From Streptomyces sp. MUM 178J (lineage in GTDB: Bacteria; Actinomycetota; Actinomycetes; Streptomycetales; Streptomycetaceae), in NCBI RefSeq assembly GCF_022414575.1, contig NZ_JADWYQ010000019.1, forward strand, positions 44,902-108,901: a stretch of 64,000 nt of DNA, read 5' to 3'. The translations under genes were made by a program, and so were the position numbers. Each line of letters starts with the position of its first letter. The stretch's first letter is position 1. Positions 9,278 to 18,197 of the stretch are shown piece after piece. A model generated the notes under the pieces. The model saw nothing but the letters and a program-made list of their open reading frames with translations. It was not told the DNA's origin and searched no databases.

Positions 9278-9862
9278 TCAGGCCCCCTCGATATGAGGTC
9301 GCTCGGCTGTCAGGTACCGCTGAATGGTGGGGGCGAGCCACGCGATCACCTCGTCGCGCGTGAGGTCCACGGCGGGCGGCAGCTTCAGCACGTAGCGGGC
9401 CAGGGCCATGCCCAGGATCTGCGAGGCTGCGAGCGCGGCGCGGGTGGGCGCCTCGGCCGGGTCGGGGCAGACGCCGGCGACGACGGGGCCTATCTGCTCC
9501 TTGAAGATCGCGTGGATGCGCTCGGCGCCGGCCGGATGGGTGACCCCGCCGCGGAGGACCGCGTTCAGCACGTCGTCGGCCTCCCAGCGGTCGAGGAAGT
9601 GGCCGACGAGGACGGCCCCGATGTGCCGGGTCGGCAGCGCGCCAGCCGAAGGGAGGCGCAGGTCGATCTCGGAAGCGGCGGCGAAGAGCCGCTCCTTGTT
9701 GCCGAAGTAGCGCATCACCATCGAAGGGTCGATGTCCGCGTCGCGGGCGATCGCGCGGATGGTGGCGCGTTCATAGCCGTCCTCGGCGAAGCGCACACGG
9801 GCCGCTTCGAGGATCGCGGCGCGGGTGGCGTCCGAGCGCCGGGGACCGGTTTCCGTCGTCAT
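9278..9862 (-). CDS. TetR-family transcriptional regulator
   Basis: A 194-residue repressor. The N-terminal HTH (about residues 8-55) is clear: RAAILEAARVRFAEDGYERA then TIRAIARDADIDPSMVMRYF, followed by the TetR-typical GNKERLFAAA. The C-terminal domain resembles TetR_C_33-like domains (ILGMALARYVLKLPP). ATG 9862 abuts the first of a phased series of 14-bp inverted repeats that fill the gap to the divergent FAD monooxygenase, so autoregulation and control of the monooxygenase are very likely. No Shine-Dalgarno site is seen, so the mRNA may be leaderless. The inducer is probably an aromatic or planar compound handled by the monooxygenase (inference). Confidence 0.88.
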   Translation of the reverse strand: MTTETGPRRSDATRAAILEAARVRFAEDGYERATIRAIARDADIDPSMVMRYFGNKERLFAAASEIDLRLPSAGALPTRHIGAVLVGHFLDRWEADDVLNAVLRGGVTHPAGAERIHAIFKEQIGPVVAGVCPDPAEAPTRAALAASQILGMALARYVLKLPPAVDLTRDEVIAWLAPTIQRYLTAERPHIEGA

Positions 9863-9863
9863 G

Positions 9864-9961
9864 CCAACGAATGTAGGCCAACGGGTGTTGACAGGCCAGT
9901 CGCGACGGGTCCAGACTTGCCAACAAGCGTTGACCAACAACTGTTGGCCAACAAGTGTTGA
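9864..9961. promoter_or_regulatory. Phased array of 14-bp TetR operators
   Basis: Four good copies of a 14-bp unit with CCAAC/GTTGR arms lie at 9878-9891, 9920-9933, 9934-9947 and 9948-9961; the last three are directly contiguous. A decayed copy (CCAACGAATGTAGG) at 9864-9877 touches the first. The 28 bases between the two groups are exactly two unit lengths, so all copies stay in one 14-bp register over 98 bp. The array spans nearly the whole gap between the TetR start codon and the monooxygenase. Confidence 0.85.
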
Positions 9962-9991
9962 TGTCCACGGGGCACCCCTGGGGAGGGCGAC

Positions 9992-11422
9992 ATGACCGGA
10001 CGGACGGACACGCGGGCGGAGACCCGGACCGATGTGATCGTCGTGGGAGCTGGGCCGACCGGCCTGCTGCTGGCGGGCGACCTGGCGGCAGCGGGGCTGA
10101 AGGTCACACTGGTGGAGCGGCGCGCACCCGAGATCGCCAATCTGACCCGGGCCTTCGGCGTCCACGCACGGACGCTGGAGCAGCTCGACGCCCGGGGACT
10201 GGCGGACGAGTTGGTGGAGAAGGGGTCACCGGTGACGGAGATTCGCTTCTTTGGGCAGTTCTCGCTGGACGTCTCCGGGCTGCGGTCGCGCTTCCCGTTC
10301 ATGCTGATCACGCCCCAGTACGAGGTCGAGCGGCTGCTCCAGCGGCGCGCGCGGGACGCCGGGGCCGAGCTCCGGTACGGCACGTTGCTCCGCGACCTGG
10401 GCCAGGACGCGGAGGGCGTCACCGCCGAGCTGGCCCCCGCGGACGGAGGCCCGGCGACCTCGCTGAGGGCCCGCTGGCTGGTGGGCGCGGACGGTGTCCG
10501 GAGCACAGTGCGGGATCTACTCGGACTGCCGTTCCCCGGGCATGCGGTGATCCGCTCGATGGTCCTGGCCGACGTACGCCTCGACGCGGAGCCGAAAGGC
10601 CCGATCGCGGTGAACGGCGCCGACGGGGCATTCGCGTTCGTGGCGCCGTTCGGTGACGGCTGGCACCGGGTGATGGGCTGGGCCCGTGACCGGCAGGCCC
10701 CGGACAGCGAGCAGGTCGGTCTGGACGAGGTGCGGGAGATCGTCCGGCGTTCCCTCGGCACCGACTACGGGATGCACGACGCCCGCTGGATGTCCCGCTT
10801 CCACAGCGACGAGCGCCAGGTCCCGGCATACCGCACCGGCCGCGTCTTCCTGGCCGGTGACGCGGCGCACGTCCACTCACCGGCGGGCGGCCAGGGCATG
10901 AACACCGGCATCCAGGACGCTGCGAACCTCTCCTGGAAGCTGGCCGCCGTCCTCCGCGGCGAGGCGCCCGACCCGGAGGCCCTGCTCGACAGCTACCACG
11001 CGGAACGCCACCCGGTCGGCAGGATGGTGCTCCGAAGCAGCGGCGGCATCGTCCGCCTGGCGATGGCCCACACCCGGCTGCAGCGCGCCGTCCGCGCGGC
11101 GGCGGGCGGCGTCATGGAGGCGGTCACCCCCGTCCGGCGCAAGGCCGCCGGGATGGTCACCGGCATCGGCGTCCGATACCCGGCCCCGCGCGGCAGCCAC
11201 CCGCTCACCGGCAGGCGCGCCCCCGATCTGTCCCTGAGGGAGGGCCGCCTGTACGAACTCCTCCGCAGGGGCGCCCCGGTGCTCGTCACCCCCCAGGGCG
11301 GCACCCCTTCCATACCCCCGCCCCTGGCGGGCGCCGCCACCGATGCGACCTGGACCGACCCCACCCGCCGTACATCGCTCCTGATCCGCCCGGACGCGTA
11401 CGTGGCGTGGGCCGCGGGCTGA
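9992..11422 (+). CDS. FAD-dependent aromatic monooxygenase
   Basis: A 476-residue group A flavoprotein hydroxylase (FAD_binding_3; PheA/UbiH/tetracenomycin-hydroxylase-like). The dinucleotide-binding motif VIVVGAGPTGLLLAGDLA is at about residues 15-32, the NADPH/FAD motif WLVGADGVRSTVR near 165, and FLAGDAAHVHSPAGGQGMNT near 288 binds the FAD ribityl chain. The C-terminal region is short compared with phenol hydroxylase and lacks a full thioredoxin-like domain. GAGGG is well placed before ATG 9992. It diverges from the TetR gene across the 14-bp operator array, suggesting inducible hydroxylation or detoxification of an aromatic compound. Confidence 0.88.
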   Translation: MTGRTDTRAETRTDVIVVGAGPTGLLLAGDLAAAGLKVTLVERRAPEIANLTRAFGVHARTLEQLDARGLADELVEKGSPVTEIRFFGQFSLDVSGLRSRFPFMLITPQYEVERLLQRRARDAGAELRYGTLLRDLGQDAEGVTAELAPADGGPATSLRARWLVGADGVRSTVRDLLGLPFPGHAVIRSMVLADVRLDAEPKGPIAVNGADGAFAFVAPFGDGWHRVMGWARDRQAPDSEQVGLDEVREIVRRSLGTDYGMHDARWMSRFHSDERQVPAYRTGRVFLAGDAAHVHSPAGGQGMNTGIQDAANLSWKLAAVLRGEAPDPEALLDSYHAERHPVGRMVLRSSGGIVRLAMAHTRLQRAVRAAAGGVMEAVTPVRRKAAGMVTGIGVRYPAPRGSHPLTGRRAPDLSLREGRLYELLRRGAPVLVTPQGGTPSIPPPLAGAATDATWTDPTRRTSLLIRPDAYVAWAAG

Positions 11423-11676
11423 GCCGCACCGGGCCTTCTCGTTCAGTGCGCCGCCCGCACGGCGGCCTGCTGATCCACAACTACGGGCACGGCGGCGCCG
11501 GGTGACGGTCGCCTGGGGGTGCGCGGAGGCCGCCGCGGAGTTGGCGGACGGCCGATGACCTGAGTCAGCGGGACACCGGGCCGCGACTCGTCGGACCGGC
11601 GCCCCTCCGGCACGGTCCGCCGGGCCTCGGCCAATGACAACGGCGGAATCTCGGCGGGCCCGGACGTCAGCAGACG

Positions 11677-12978
11677 TCAGCAGCGGGCGCGCGGCTCGCC
11701 TTCCGTCAGGTGGTACGGGGCGCGGGCATCGAGCAGCAGAGACACGAGTTCGCGCTGGGACTGCCGCAGGGGCACCGTCGCGCCACCCGCCGGTTCCGGG
11801 CGGGAGACGACCCCGTGCAGGGCGAGTTCGTCGTGGACGTCGGCGTACTGCCCGGCGCTCAGCCGGTAGCCGCAGGGCGGGTTCCGGAGGGTCTCGTCAT
11901 GGTCGGGCGGATCGTTGTCCGCGCCGCCGAAATACACCGGGCCGCGGTCCAGCAGGCCGGACAGCCGGGCGGCCGCCGTCGTGGCCTCGATGCGGACGCG
12001 GCGTTCGCCGGCGTAGTCGAGGAGCCCGTCCAGGGCGGCGCGCTGACTGGCCACGCGACGCCGCTTGTTGGCCGCCGGGTCGTTCTCCTCCTCTTCCGTG
12101 AGGGGGTCGACCCGGCTCTCGATGAGCAGTCCCACGGCGTTCTTGACGCCCGAGGCGTTGCGGAGGATGCGCTCCTGGCCGTCGCCCGCGGTCTGCTTGA
12201 CCGGTTCACCGGTGACCGGATCGGTCCAGATGCCGTAGGTGCCCGAAGTGAAGCCATGGCGTTGTGCGGAGGGCCGTACGTAGCGGCCGGAGAGGAGTTG
12301 CGCCTCCCGGTGGATCCCGGCGTCCGTATTGGGATTGCGCGGCCACAGGTCGAACAGGTCCTTGTCGTAGTACGGCGGCGTGGCCCCGTACTCGTGCAGG
12401 TCGTAGACGATGTCGGGGCGTTCGTCGCGCAGGACTTCGGCCAGCGCGCGGCCTTCGGCGGTGCGCAGCGCGATGTGGTCGCGGTTGACGTCCACGCCGT
12501 CCGCGTTGCCGCGGGTGCCGGCCGCCCGCCCGTCGGGGTTGGCGGTCGGGACGACGAGGACGCGCGTACGGTCCAGGAAGCGGCGGGTCACCCCGTCGCG
12601 CGCGTACGCCAGATCCCGGACGGCGCTCAGACAGGCGTCGCGGCCGGCCGGTTCGTCGCCGTGCTGGCTGCACACCAGCAGCACGGTGGCCGGGGCGTGC
12701 CGGGCCCCGACCCGCACGAGCCGCAGCGGGCGGCCCTGCCCGGTCGTGCCGATCCTGCGGACCGAGACCCGGTCTCCGGGGCCGGGTGCGCCGTGGTCGA
12801 CCGCTGTGAGGAAGTCGCGCTCCTCCGCCCCGCTGGTCCAGCGCGCTCCCCCGCTGGTCTCGAAGCCCGTGCGGGGGGTCGGGTGTGCGGCCTGTGCGGG
12901 GGCGGTGACCAGTGGCGCTGCAAGGGCGGCGGCCGCCGCAGTCAGGGCAAGGGTACGGAGCCGGACGCGGGCGAACAT
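11677..12978 (-). CDS. Secreted M14-family zinc carboxypeptidase
   Basis: A 433-residue exported protein. The start at 12978 is supported by GGGAGG nine bases upstream and by an ideal Sec signal peptide (basic FARVRLR, hydrophobic alanine-rich core, cleavage after about residue 30 at AQA). The M14 zinc site reads [11 protein letters not shown] (HxxE) near residue 110, and DLHEYGA supplies the third ligand about 105 residues later. A typical catalytic glutamate lies in [15 protein letters not shown]. It should cleave C-terminal residues from peptides or act as a murein/DL-type carboxypeptidase outside the cell. The extra ~120 C-terminal residues are not assigned. It contains no TTA codon, unlike several other secreted genes here. 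Confidence 0.85.
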   Translation of the reverse strand: MFARVRLRTLALTAAAAALAAPLVTAPAQAAHPTPRTGFETSGGARWTSGAEERDFLTAVDHGAPGPGDRVSVRRIGTTGQGRPLRLVRVGARHAPATVLLVCSQHGDEPAGRDACLSAVRDLAYARDGVTRRFLDRTRVLVVPTANPDGRAAGTRGNADGVDVNRDHIALRTAEGRALAEVLRDERPDIVYDLHEYGATPPYYDKDLFDLWPRNPNTDAGIHREAQLLSGRYVRPSAQRHGFTSGTYGIWTDPVTGEPVKQTAGDGQERILRNASGVKNAVGLLIESRVDPLTEEEENDPAANKRRRVASQRAALDGLLDYAGERRVRIEATTAAARLSGLLDRGPVYFGGADNDPPDHDETLRNPPCGYRLSAGQYADVHDELALHGVVSRPEPAGGATVPLRQSQRELVSLLLDARAPYHLTEGEPRARC

Positions 12979-13357
12979 CTGCTGCTGCCTCCCGGATAGC
13001 GACAGGGTGCGCGACGACGTGAGTGCACGCGCCGGCCGCGTGTCGCGGGTGCGGGGACGCGCGCCTCGGCACGAGCGGGGACGGTACTCCTGACAGCTGC
13101 TGTGCGACAGGGCGCCGTTCGGCCACCGGGGTGACGGGAGCGGCTGCGGGGCGGCGCGGGCTGGGAGCACGCGCACCGCTGCGGGGTGCGCACACCCGCA
13201 GGGAGCATGTTCACCGCCGCGGGCCGACTCCGGCCGGGCGCACGCCCACGGCCGCGGGCCGCACCTCGGCCGAGAGAGCGCTCCCATGATCCGACCGACG
13301 CCGATACCCTGGGCAGGGTGCCGCTGAGCAGGCTGTGAGCAGATGAGGAGCGCCGTT
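12979..13357. other. Divergent regulatory region
   Basis: About 380 bp separate the M14 peptidase from the LacI gene. It holds the Shine-Dalgarno sequences of both genes, a CebR-like box at 13273-13286 and several short GC-rich inverted repeats. I see no additional gene. Confidence 0.5.
13273..13286. promoter_or_regulatory. CebR-like LacI operator
   Basis: AGAGAGCGCTCCCA matches 12 of 14 positions of the cellobiose-repressor box TGGGAGCGCTCCCA known from Streptomyces, with a palindromic GAGCGCTC core. It lies about 70 bases before the LacI-family gene, so autoregulation is the simplest reading. No sugar transporter is in the window. Confidence 0.55.
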
Positions 13358-14407
13358 TTGCCGGAGCAGACCGCTGGTTCGCGTCCCACGCTCGAAGCCG
13401 TCGCGGCCCGCGCCGGAGTATCCCGCGCCACCGCCTCCAGGGTCGTCAACGGCGGTGCGGGCGTGCGTCCCCCGCTCGTGGACAAGGTGCGGCGGGCGGT
13501 GGAGGAGCTGGGGTATGTGCCCAACCATGCGGCCCGCACCCTGGTGACCCGGCGCAACGGCGCCATCGCAGTGATCATCGCCGAGCCGGAGTTCCGGGTC
13601 TTCTCGGACCCGTTCTTCGAGCAGCAGGTCCGCGGCATCAGCAGGGAACTGATCGCCTATGACGCACAGCTGGTGCTGCTGTGGGTGGAGGGACCGGGCG
13701 ACCACAGCCGCATCGCCCGCTATCTCGGCGGCGGCCATGTCGACGGCGCGCTCGCGTTCTCGCTCCACCACGATGACGAACTGCCGTCCGTCATCCGCCG
13801 GGCGCGGGTGCCCGCCGTGTTCGGAGGGCGGCCCTTCCTTCCGGGCGGGGACGGCGAGCCGAGGGTCCCCTATGTCGACGCCGACAACCGCGGCGGGGCA
13901 CGTGAGGCCGTGCGCCGTCTGGTCTCCCTCGGCCGCACCCGGATCGCGCATATCGCCGGGCCGCGCGACCAGACCTCCGCACTCGACCGGATCGCCGGAT
14001 ACCACGATGTGCTGCTGGACGCCGACCCGGAGCTGATCCGCCAGGGGGACTTCACGGCGGAGAGCGGCGCGCGCGCCATGGCGGAGCTGCTCGAGCACCG
14101 GCCCGATGTGGACGCGGTGTTCGCCGGCAACGACCTGATGGCCTCCGGCGCCCTGCGGGTGCTGTGCGAGAGAGGCCGGAGGGTGCCGCAGGATGTGGCG
14201 CTGGTGGGTTTCGACGACATGCGCACGGTCGTCGAGACCGTCGATCCCCCGCTGACGACGGTGCGTCAGGACATCGAGGGCATGGGGAGACTGATGGTGC
14301 GGCTGCTGATGCGCGTACTCGACGACCACGGCGCGAACGGGTCGCGGACCGGCAGTCCCGCGTCGGTCATCACGCCGACGACGCTCGTCGTGCGGGCCTC
14401 CGCCTGA
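13358..14407 (+). CDS. LacI-family transcriptional regulator
   Basis: A 349-residue repressor. The N-terminal LacI HTH is clear ([20 protein letters not shown], then [19 protein letters not shown] hinge helix), followed by a periplasmic-binding-protein-like sensor domain ending in [23 protein letters not shown] 13358 is chosen because GAGGAG lies seven bases upstream; ATG 13343 is an in-frame alternative five codons earlier that itself contains that Shine-Dalgarno site. A CebR-like box upstream suggests a sugar-responsive repressor. Its 3' end overlaps the convergent MpaB-like gene by 38 bases. Target genes are not evident nearby apart from the divergent carboxypeptidase. Confidence 0.87.
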   Translation: MPEQTAGSRPTLEAVAARAGVSRATASRVVNGGAGVRPPLVDKVRRAVEELGYVPNHAARTLVTRRNGAIAVIIAEPEFRVFSDPFFEQQVRGISRELIAYDAQLVLLWVEGPGDHSRIARYLGGGHVDGALAFSLHHDDELPSVIRRARVPAVFGGRPFLPGGDGEPRVPYVDADNRGGAREAVRRLVSLGRTRIAHIAGPRDQTSALDRIAGYHDVLLDADPELIRQGDFTAESGARAMAELLEHRPDVDAVFAGNDLMASGALRVLCERGRRVPQDVALVGFDDMRTVVETVDPPLTTVRQDIEGMGRLMVRLLMRVLDDHGANGSRTGSPASVITPTTLVVRASA

Positions 14408-15296
14408 GCTCCTGCCGTGCGAGGGCCTTCCGCGGGAGCGTGCCGTCGCGCCGCGCCTTCCGCCGGGCGCGCCGGGCGAGCGGCAGATAGCGCAGACGCT
14501 CGGGAAGGACCGGCACCACGGCCCGTACCACCCGGCCGAAGCGGCGCAGCGCCCGCTCCTGCCGGTCGCTCCATTCGAGGCCGATCGCCGCACGGGCCTC
14601 GGGCGGCATCAGCCCGATGGTCATGAAGCGGCGGAAGCGCAGGATGCGCGGCAGCAGGAGCGGCCAGAGCGCCCGCAGCGCCAGCCGCAGCACGAGCGGG
14701 CCGCGGTCGGGCGGCGGCACGGGCGCATCGAGGGCGACGAGTTCGCGTACGACGGCGGTGGCCTCGATCTCTTCGGCGAGGACGGTGCGGTAGTAAGGCC
14801 AGAACTCCTCCGGGGTCTGCGGCATGTCCCGGTCCCTGAGACCCAGGATGCGCCCGACCTGGAGCCACTCCGCGTACAGGGCGCGCTCCTGCGCCTGTGT
14901 GAGCGGCCGCACCAGATAGCGGGCCGCGTGCCGGTAGACGGGGAAGCCGGTGGCGTGGACCCGGGCGTAGTAGGCGGGGTCGAGCGCGTGGTAGCGGCGG
15001 CCGTGCGCGTCGACGCCCTGGATGGTCTTGTGCAGCTCACGGAGTCTGCGGCCCTCGGCGGCGGCGTCGCGGCCTCCGTACACCCACAGTTGGACGGAGC
15101 GCAGCGAGCGCTCGCCGCGGCCCCATGGGTCGGTGCGGAAGACCGAGTGCTCGTCGACTCCGGCGCCCACGGCGGGGTGGGCCACCTGCATCGTGAGGGC
15201 GGCGGGCAGCATCAGCAGCGCCCGCACGTCACCGGCCAGCGTCCACAGCACCCCGCCGGGCGGGGGCGGCGCGGGGTCGGTTGCTGCGCTGCTCAT
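14370..15296 (-). CDS. MpaB-like oxygenase (DUF2236)
   Basis: A 308-residue protein of the DUF2236/MpaB family, which includes heme-dependent latex-clearing proteins and MpaB-type oxygenases. Visible family features are MQVAHPAVGAGVDEHSVF near residue 35, DPWGRGERSLRS, and WPYYRTVLAEEIEATAVV near 172. The C-terminus is strongly basic (ARRARRKARRDG). ATG 15296 is chosen because GGGGAG precedes it at eight bases. Substrate and redox partner are unknown. The convergent 38-bp overlap with the LacI gene means transcripts of the two would be antisense at their ends. Confidence 0.75.
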   Translation of the reverse strand: MSSAATDPAPPPPGGVLWTLAGDVRALLMLPAALTMQVAHPAVGAGVDEHSVFRTDPWGRGERSLRSVQLWVYGGRDAAAEGRRLRELHKTIQGVDAHGRRYHALDPAYYARVHATGFPVYRHAARYLVRPLTQAQERALYAEWLQVGRILGLRDRDMPQTPEEFWPYYRTVLAEEIEATAVVRELVALDAPVPPPDRGPLVLRLALRALWPLLLPRILRFRRFMTIGLMPPEARAAIGLEWSDRQERALRRFGRVVRAVVPVLPERLRYLPLARRARRKARRDGTLPRKALARQELRRRPARRASSA

Positions 15297-15403
15297 GCGG
15301 TCTGCTCCCCGTGCCACTTCGTTCCTTATGCGTCTTCCAGTATGCGCTGAGCGGGCGCGGGGCGAGGAGTTGGGGTGATGGTGCGACGCAGGAAAGAAAG
15401 TCG

Positions 15404-15425
15404 CCTCCTGAGCATTACCAGGAGG
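15404..15425 (+). promoter_or_regulatory. Hairpin sequestering a Shine-Dalgarno sequence
   Basis: CCTCCTG (15404-15410) pairs perfectly with CAGGAGG (15419-15425) around an 8-base loop. The right arm is a consensus AGGAGG Shine-Dalgarno site followed five bases later by an in-frame GTG at 15431 of the phosphodiesterase gene. The stem would hide that site from ribosomes. Confidence 0.6.
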
Positions 15426-15490
15426 TAACTGTGGCTGATTTGATGTGGCGCGCCGGTTCCGCCCCCCACCGTCAGAACCCAGGAGAATCC

Positions 15491-16513
15491 GTGCCGCACT
15501 CACATTCCGCGCTGCGCAAGATCCGCGGCGCAGCCCTGTCCTCGGCGCTCGCCGCCACGCTCCTCGCCGTCACCGCGCCGGGCGCGACGGCCGCCTCCGC
15601 CGCCTCGACCGGGACGGCCGGGGCGGCCGCTCAGACGCCCGGGCTGAAGGTGCTGTCGTACAACGTGTTCCTGTTCAGCAAGAACCTGTACCCGAACTGG
15701 GGGCAGGACCACCGTGCCGCCGAGATACCGAAGACCGCGTTCTTCAAGGGCAATGACGTGGTTGTGCTGCAGGAGGCGTTCGACAACTCGTCCTCGGACG
15801 CTCTGATGAACCGGGCCGCGGCCGAGTACCCCTACCAGACGCCGGTGATGGGGCGGTCCAGGAGCGGCTGGGACGCCACGGGCGGCGCGTACTCCTCCAT
15901 GACGCCGGAGGACGGCGGAGTGACGGTGCTGAGCAAGTGGCCGATCATCCGCAAGGAGCAGTACGTCTACAAGGACGCCTGCGGGGCCGACTGGTGGTCC
16001 AACAAGGGCTTCGTCTACGCGGTGCTCGATGTGAACGGCACCAAGGTGCATGTCGTGGGCACGCACGCGCAGTCGACCGACCCGGGCTGCGACCCGGGCG
16101 AGGCGGCCGAGATGCGCAGCCGTCAGTTCCGGGCCATGGACGCGTTCCTGGACGGAAGGAACATCCCTGCCTCGGAGCAGGTCGTGGTCGCGGGCGACTT
16201 CAACGTCGACTCGCGCACCGCGGAGTACGGCTCGATGCTGTCCGACGCCGGTCTGGCAGACGCGGACGCGCGCACCGGCCACCCGTACTCCTTCGACACC
16301 GCTGAGAACTCGATCGCCTCGTATCGCTACCCGGACGACCCGCGCGAGGACCTGGACTACGTGCTTCACCGGGCGGGGCACGCCCGGCCGGCCGGCTGGA
16401 CCAATGAGGTGATCAAGGAAGCGTCCGCACCCTGGACGGTCACCAGCTGGGGCGTGGACTACACCTACGCCAATCTCTCCGACCACTACCCCGTCGTCGC
16501 CTCCGGGCAGTGA
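15491..16513 (+). CDS. Secreted sphingomyelinase-C-like phosphodiesterase
   Basis: A 340-residue endonuclease/exonuclease/phosphatase-fold enzyme of the neutral sphingomyelinase C type, exported by a Sec signal peptide (cleavage near ATAASA, about residue 36). Motifs: KVLSYNVFLF near 53, VVVLQEAF (metal Glu) near 90, VVGTHAQS near 190, VVAGDFNVDS near 234, and the terminal LSDHYPVVA (Asp-His pair) near 330. It should cleave sphingomyelin or related phosphodiesters. GTG 15491 has AGGAG six bases upstream; an alternative GTG at 15431 has a stronger but hairpin-sequestered site and would add 20 residues before the signal peptide. Confidence 0.87.
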   Translation: MPHSHSALRKIRGAALSSALAATLLAVTAPGATAASAASTGTAGAAAQTPGLKVLSYNVFLFSKNLYPNWGQDHRAAEIPKTAFFKGNDVVVLQEAFDNSSSDALMNRAAAEYPYQTPVMGRSRSGWDATGGAYSSMTPEDGGVTVLSKWPIIRKEQYVYKDACGADWWSNKGFVYAVLDVNGTKVHVVGTHAQSTDPGCDPGEAAEMRSRQFRAMDAFLDGRNIPASEQVVVAGDFNVDSRTAEYGSMLSDAGLADADARTGHPYSFDTAENSIASYRYPDDPREDLDYVLHRAGHARPAGWTNEVIKEASAPWTVTSWGVDYTYANLSDHYPVVASGQ

Positions 16514-16647
16514 CCGGCAGGCAGTGACCGGCGGGCAGCAGCCGCCGAGCTGTAGCCGCCGCACGGCATTCGCAAGCTCTTCGCAGCTGGTCAGAGGCCG
16601 TTCTTCGGCAGTGGCTGCAGGGGGTTCTCTGTGCCACGGTGGTGGTC

Positions 16648-17562
16648 ATGACGGGTCTCGGCCACGTCCATGGCCACCACCACCATCATCACCATCATGA
16701 TCAGGTGCTGGAGGGGTCCGCACAGGGCCTGCGGACGCTCTGGTTCTCTTTCGCGGTTCTGGCGGTGACGACGCTCGTGCAGGCGGTGATCGCGGCGGCG
16801 TCGGGCTCGGTGGCGCTGCTGGGCGACACCGTGCACAACGCGACGGACGCGCTGACCGCGCTGCCGCTGGCCCTCGCCTTCGTCCTGGGGCGGCGGGCCG
16901 CCACTCGCCGCTACACCTACGGATTCGGGCGCGCCGAGGATCTGGCGGGCGTCTTCGTGGTGTTGGTGATCGCCGCCTCCGCGCTCTTCGCCGGATACGA
17001 AGCCGTGCGCAGGCTGGTCGAGCCGCAGGACGTGACCCATCTGCCGGCGGTTGCGGCGGCCGGCCTGGTGGGCTTCGCCGGGAACGAATGGGTGGCCCGC
17101 GCCCGGATCCGCACCGGGAGGAGGATCGGCTCCGCGGCGCTGGTCGCCGACGGGCTGCACGCCCGCGCCGACGGTTTCACCTCGCTCGCCGTGCTGCTGG
17201 GCGCGGGCGGCGCGGCGCTGGGCTGGCGCTGGGCGGACCCGCTGATCGGCCTGGCGATCACCGCGGCCATCATGGCGGTGCTCCGGGGAGCGGCCCGGGA
17301 CATCTGGCACCGGCTGATGGACGCCGTGGATCCGGCACTGGTCGACCAGGCGGAGACCGCCCTGACGGAGGTGGAGGGCGTGCGGGCGGTGAGCGCGGTG
17401 CGGCTGCGCTGGCTGGGCCATGGGCTGCGCGCCGAGACCTCGATCCGCGTCGACCCGGCGCTGACGGTGGCGCAGGCCCATGCGGTGGCGCAGGCGGCGG
17501 AGCACGCGCTGGTACGCGGCGTCCGCCGGCTGACGGGGGCGACGGTCCAGATCCACCCCTGA
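16648..17562 (+). CDS. Cation diffusion facilitator with N-terminal His run
   Basis: A 304-residue CDF-type membrane exporter. After GLGHVHG comes a run of eight histidines (16672-16695), a probable metal-sensing or loading segment. About six transmembrane helices follow. The metal-site signatures are GDTVHNATDAL in TM2 and ADGLHARADGF in TM5 (HxxxD in each), suggesting Zn2+ or Co2+. The C-terminal cytoplasmic domain (about 210-304) has the ferredoxin-like pattern VEGVRAVSAVRLRWLGHG. GTG codons at 16639 and 16642 are in-frame alternative starts; no good Shine-Dalgarno site distinguishes them. No metal regulator is adjacent. Confidence 0.88.
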   Translation: MTGLGHVHGHHHHHHHHDQVLEGSAQGLRTLWFSFAVLAVTTLVQAVIAAASGSVALLGDTVHNATDALTALPLALAFVLGRRAATRRYTYGFGRAEDLAGVFVVLVIAASALFAGYEAVRRLVEPQDVTHLPAVAAAGLVGFAGNEWVARARIRTGRRIGSAALVADGLHARADGFTSLAVLLGAGGAALGWRWADPLIGLAITAAIMAVLRGAARDIWHRLMDAVDPALVDQAETALTEVEGVRAVSAVRLRWLGHGLRAETSIRVDPALTVAQAHAVAQAAEHALVRGVRRLTGATVQIHP

Positions 17563-17592
17563 CACCCCGTCAGGCCGGCCGTCCCGGCAGGC

Positions 17593-18078
17593 TTATGCCG
17601 CGCCGGCGTCGTACACCGTCACCGCGATGTCCCGCGCCGTCAGCCGCTCGGTTATCAGCGGCTCGACCCGCTCCCATCTGCCGCCCGCCAGCCCGCACCC
17701 GATGCGCGGCATATGGACCGAGGCGCCCAGCTCCAGGGCCTTGTCGCCCAGCGCGGCGAGAGCGGTGTCGATGGCCTCGTACCGCACGGGGTCCGGGCCC
17801 GTGCGGCCGATGCGGATGCCGTGCTGGCCGATCATGTTGGCCACCCATGTGTACGGCCCGACCTGCACCAGCTGGACTGCGCCCAGGCCGAACCCGCTGT
17901 CCGCGCGCTCGCGGCGCCAGCGGCGGAACGCGGCCTCGGGCTCGGGCCAGCGGCGGGACAGCGCGAGCACGAACCCTCTGCCCCAGCGGCCCGCGTCATT
18001 GCAGACATGCGCGATGATCTTGACACCTGTGCCGTGCGGCGCGGTGGCGTCCCCCCGCAGATAAGAGATCTCGGACAT
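17593..18078 (-). CDS. Macro-domain protein
   Basis: A 161-residue stand-alone macro domain. Macro domains bind or hydrolyse ADP-ribose derivatives. Visible are YLRGDAT (residues 6-12), IIAHVCNDAGRWGRGFV at about 22-38 (binding loop 1) and PRIGCGLAGGRWE near 130 (loop 2), both expected in active members. ATG 18078 has no Shine-Dalgarno site, and ACAGTA at 18085-18090 (TACTGT on the coding strand) sits six bases upstream, so it is probably leaderless. It diverges from a MerR regulator across a 15-bp palindrome and may be in its regulon. No ADP-ribosyltransferase toxin is adjacent, so a DarT/DarG-type system is not supported. Confidence 0.82.
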   Translation of the reverse strand: MSEISYLRGDATAPHGTGVKIIAHVCNDAGRWGRGFVLALSRRWPEPEAAFRRWRRERADSGFGLGAVQLVQVGPYTWVANMIGQHGIRIGRTGPDPVRYEAIDTALAALGDKALELGASVHMPRIGCGLAGGRWERVEPLITERLTARDIAVTVYDAGAA

Positions 18079-18121
18079 GTGTTCACAGTAGGGGGCGGCA
18101 CTGACAGGCGCCTCAGGGTTT

Positions 18122-18136
18122 CTCACCAGTGGTGAG
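18122..18136. promoter_or_regulatory. 15-bp perfect palindrome, MerR operator candidate
   Basis: CTCACCAGTGGTGAG (seven-base arms around one G) lies between the macro-domain gene and the MerR gene, 61 bases before the MerR start. A related sequence, AACACCAGTGATGGT, occurs at 24819-24833 before the beta-oxidation operon. Confidence 0.7.
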
Positions 18137-18197
18137 ACAGCAATACTGTTGGACTTAAGGCGAGGAGGCGGCACCCGGGAAGTGAGGCGCGAGGCAC

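Noticed and set aside
8333..9961. 542-residue plus-strand ORF across the ABC-F and TetR genes
   Set aside because: A shadow frame opposite two well-supported minus-strand genes; no family resemblance.
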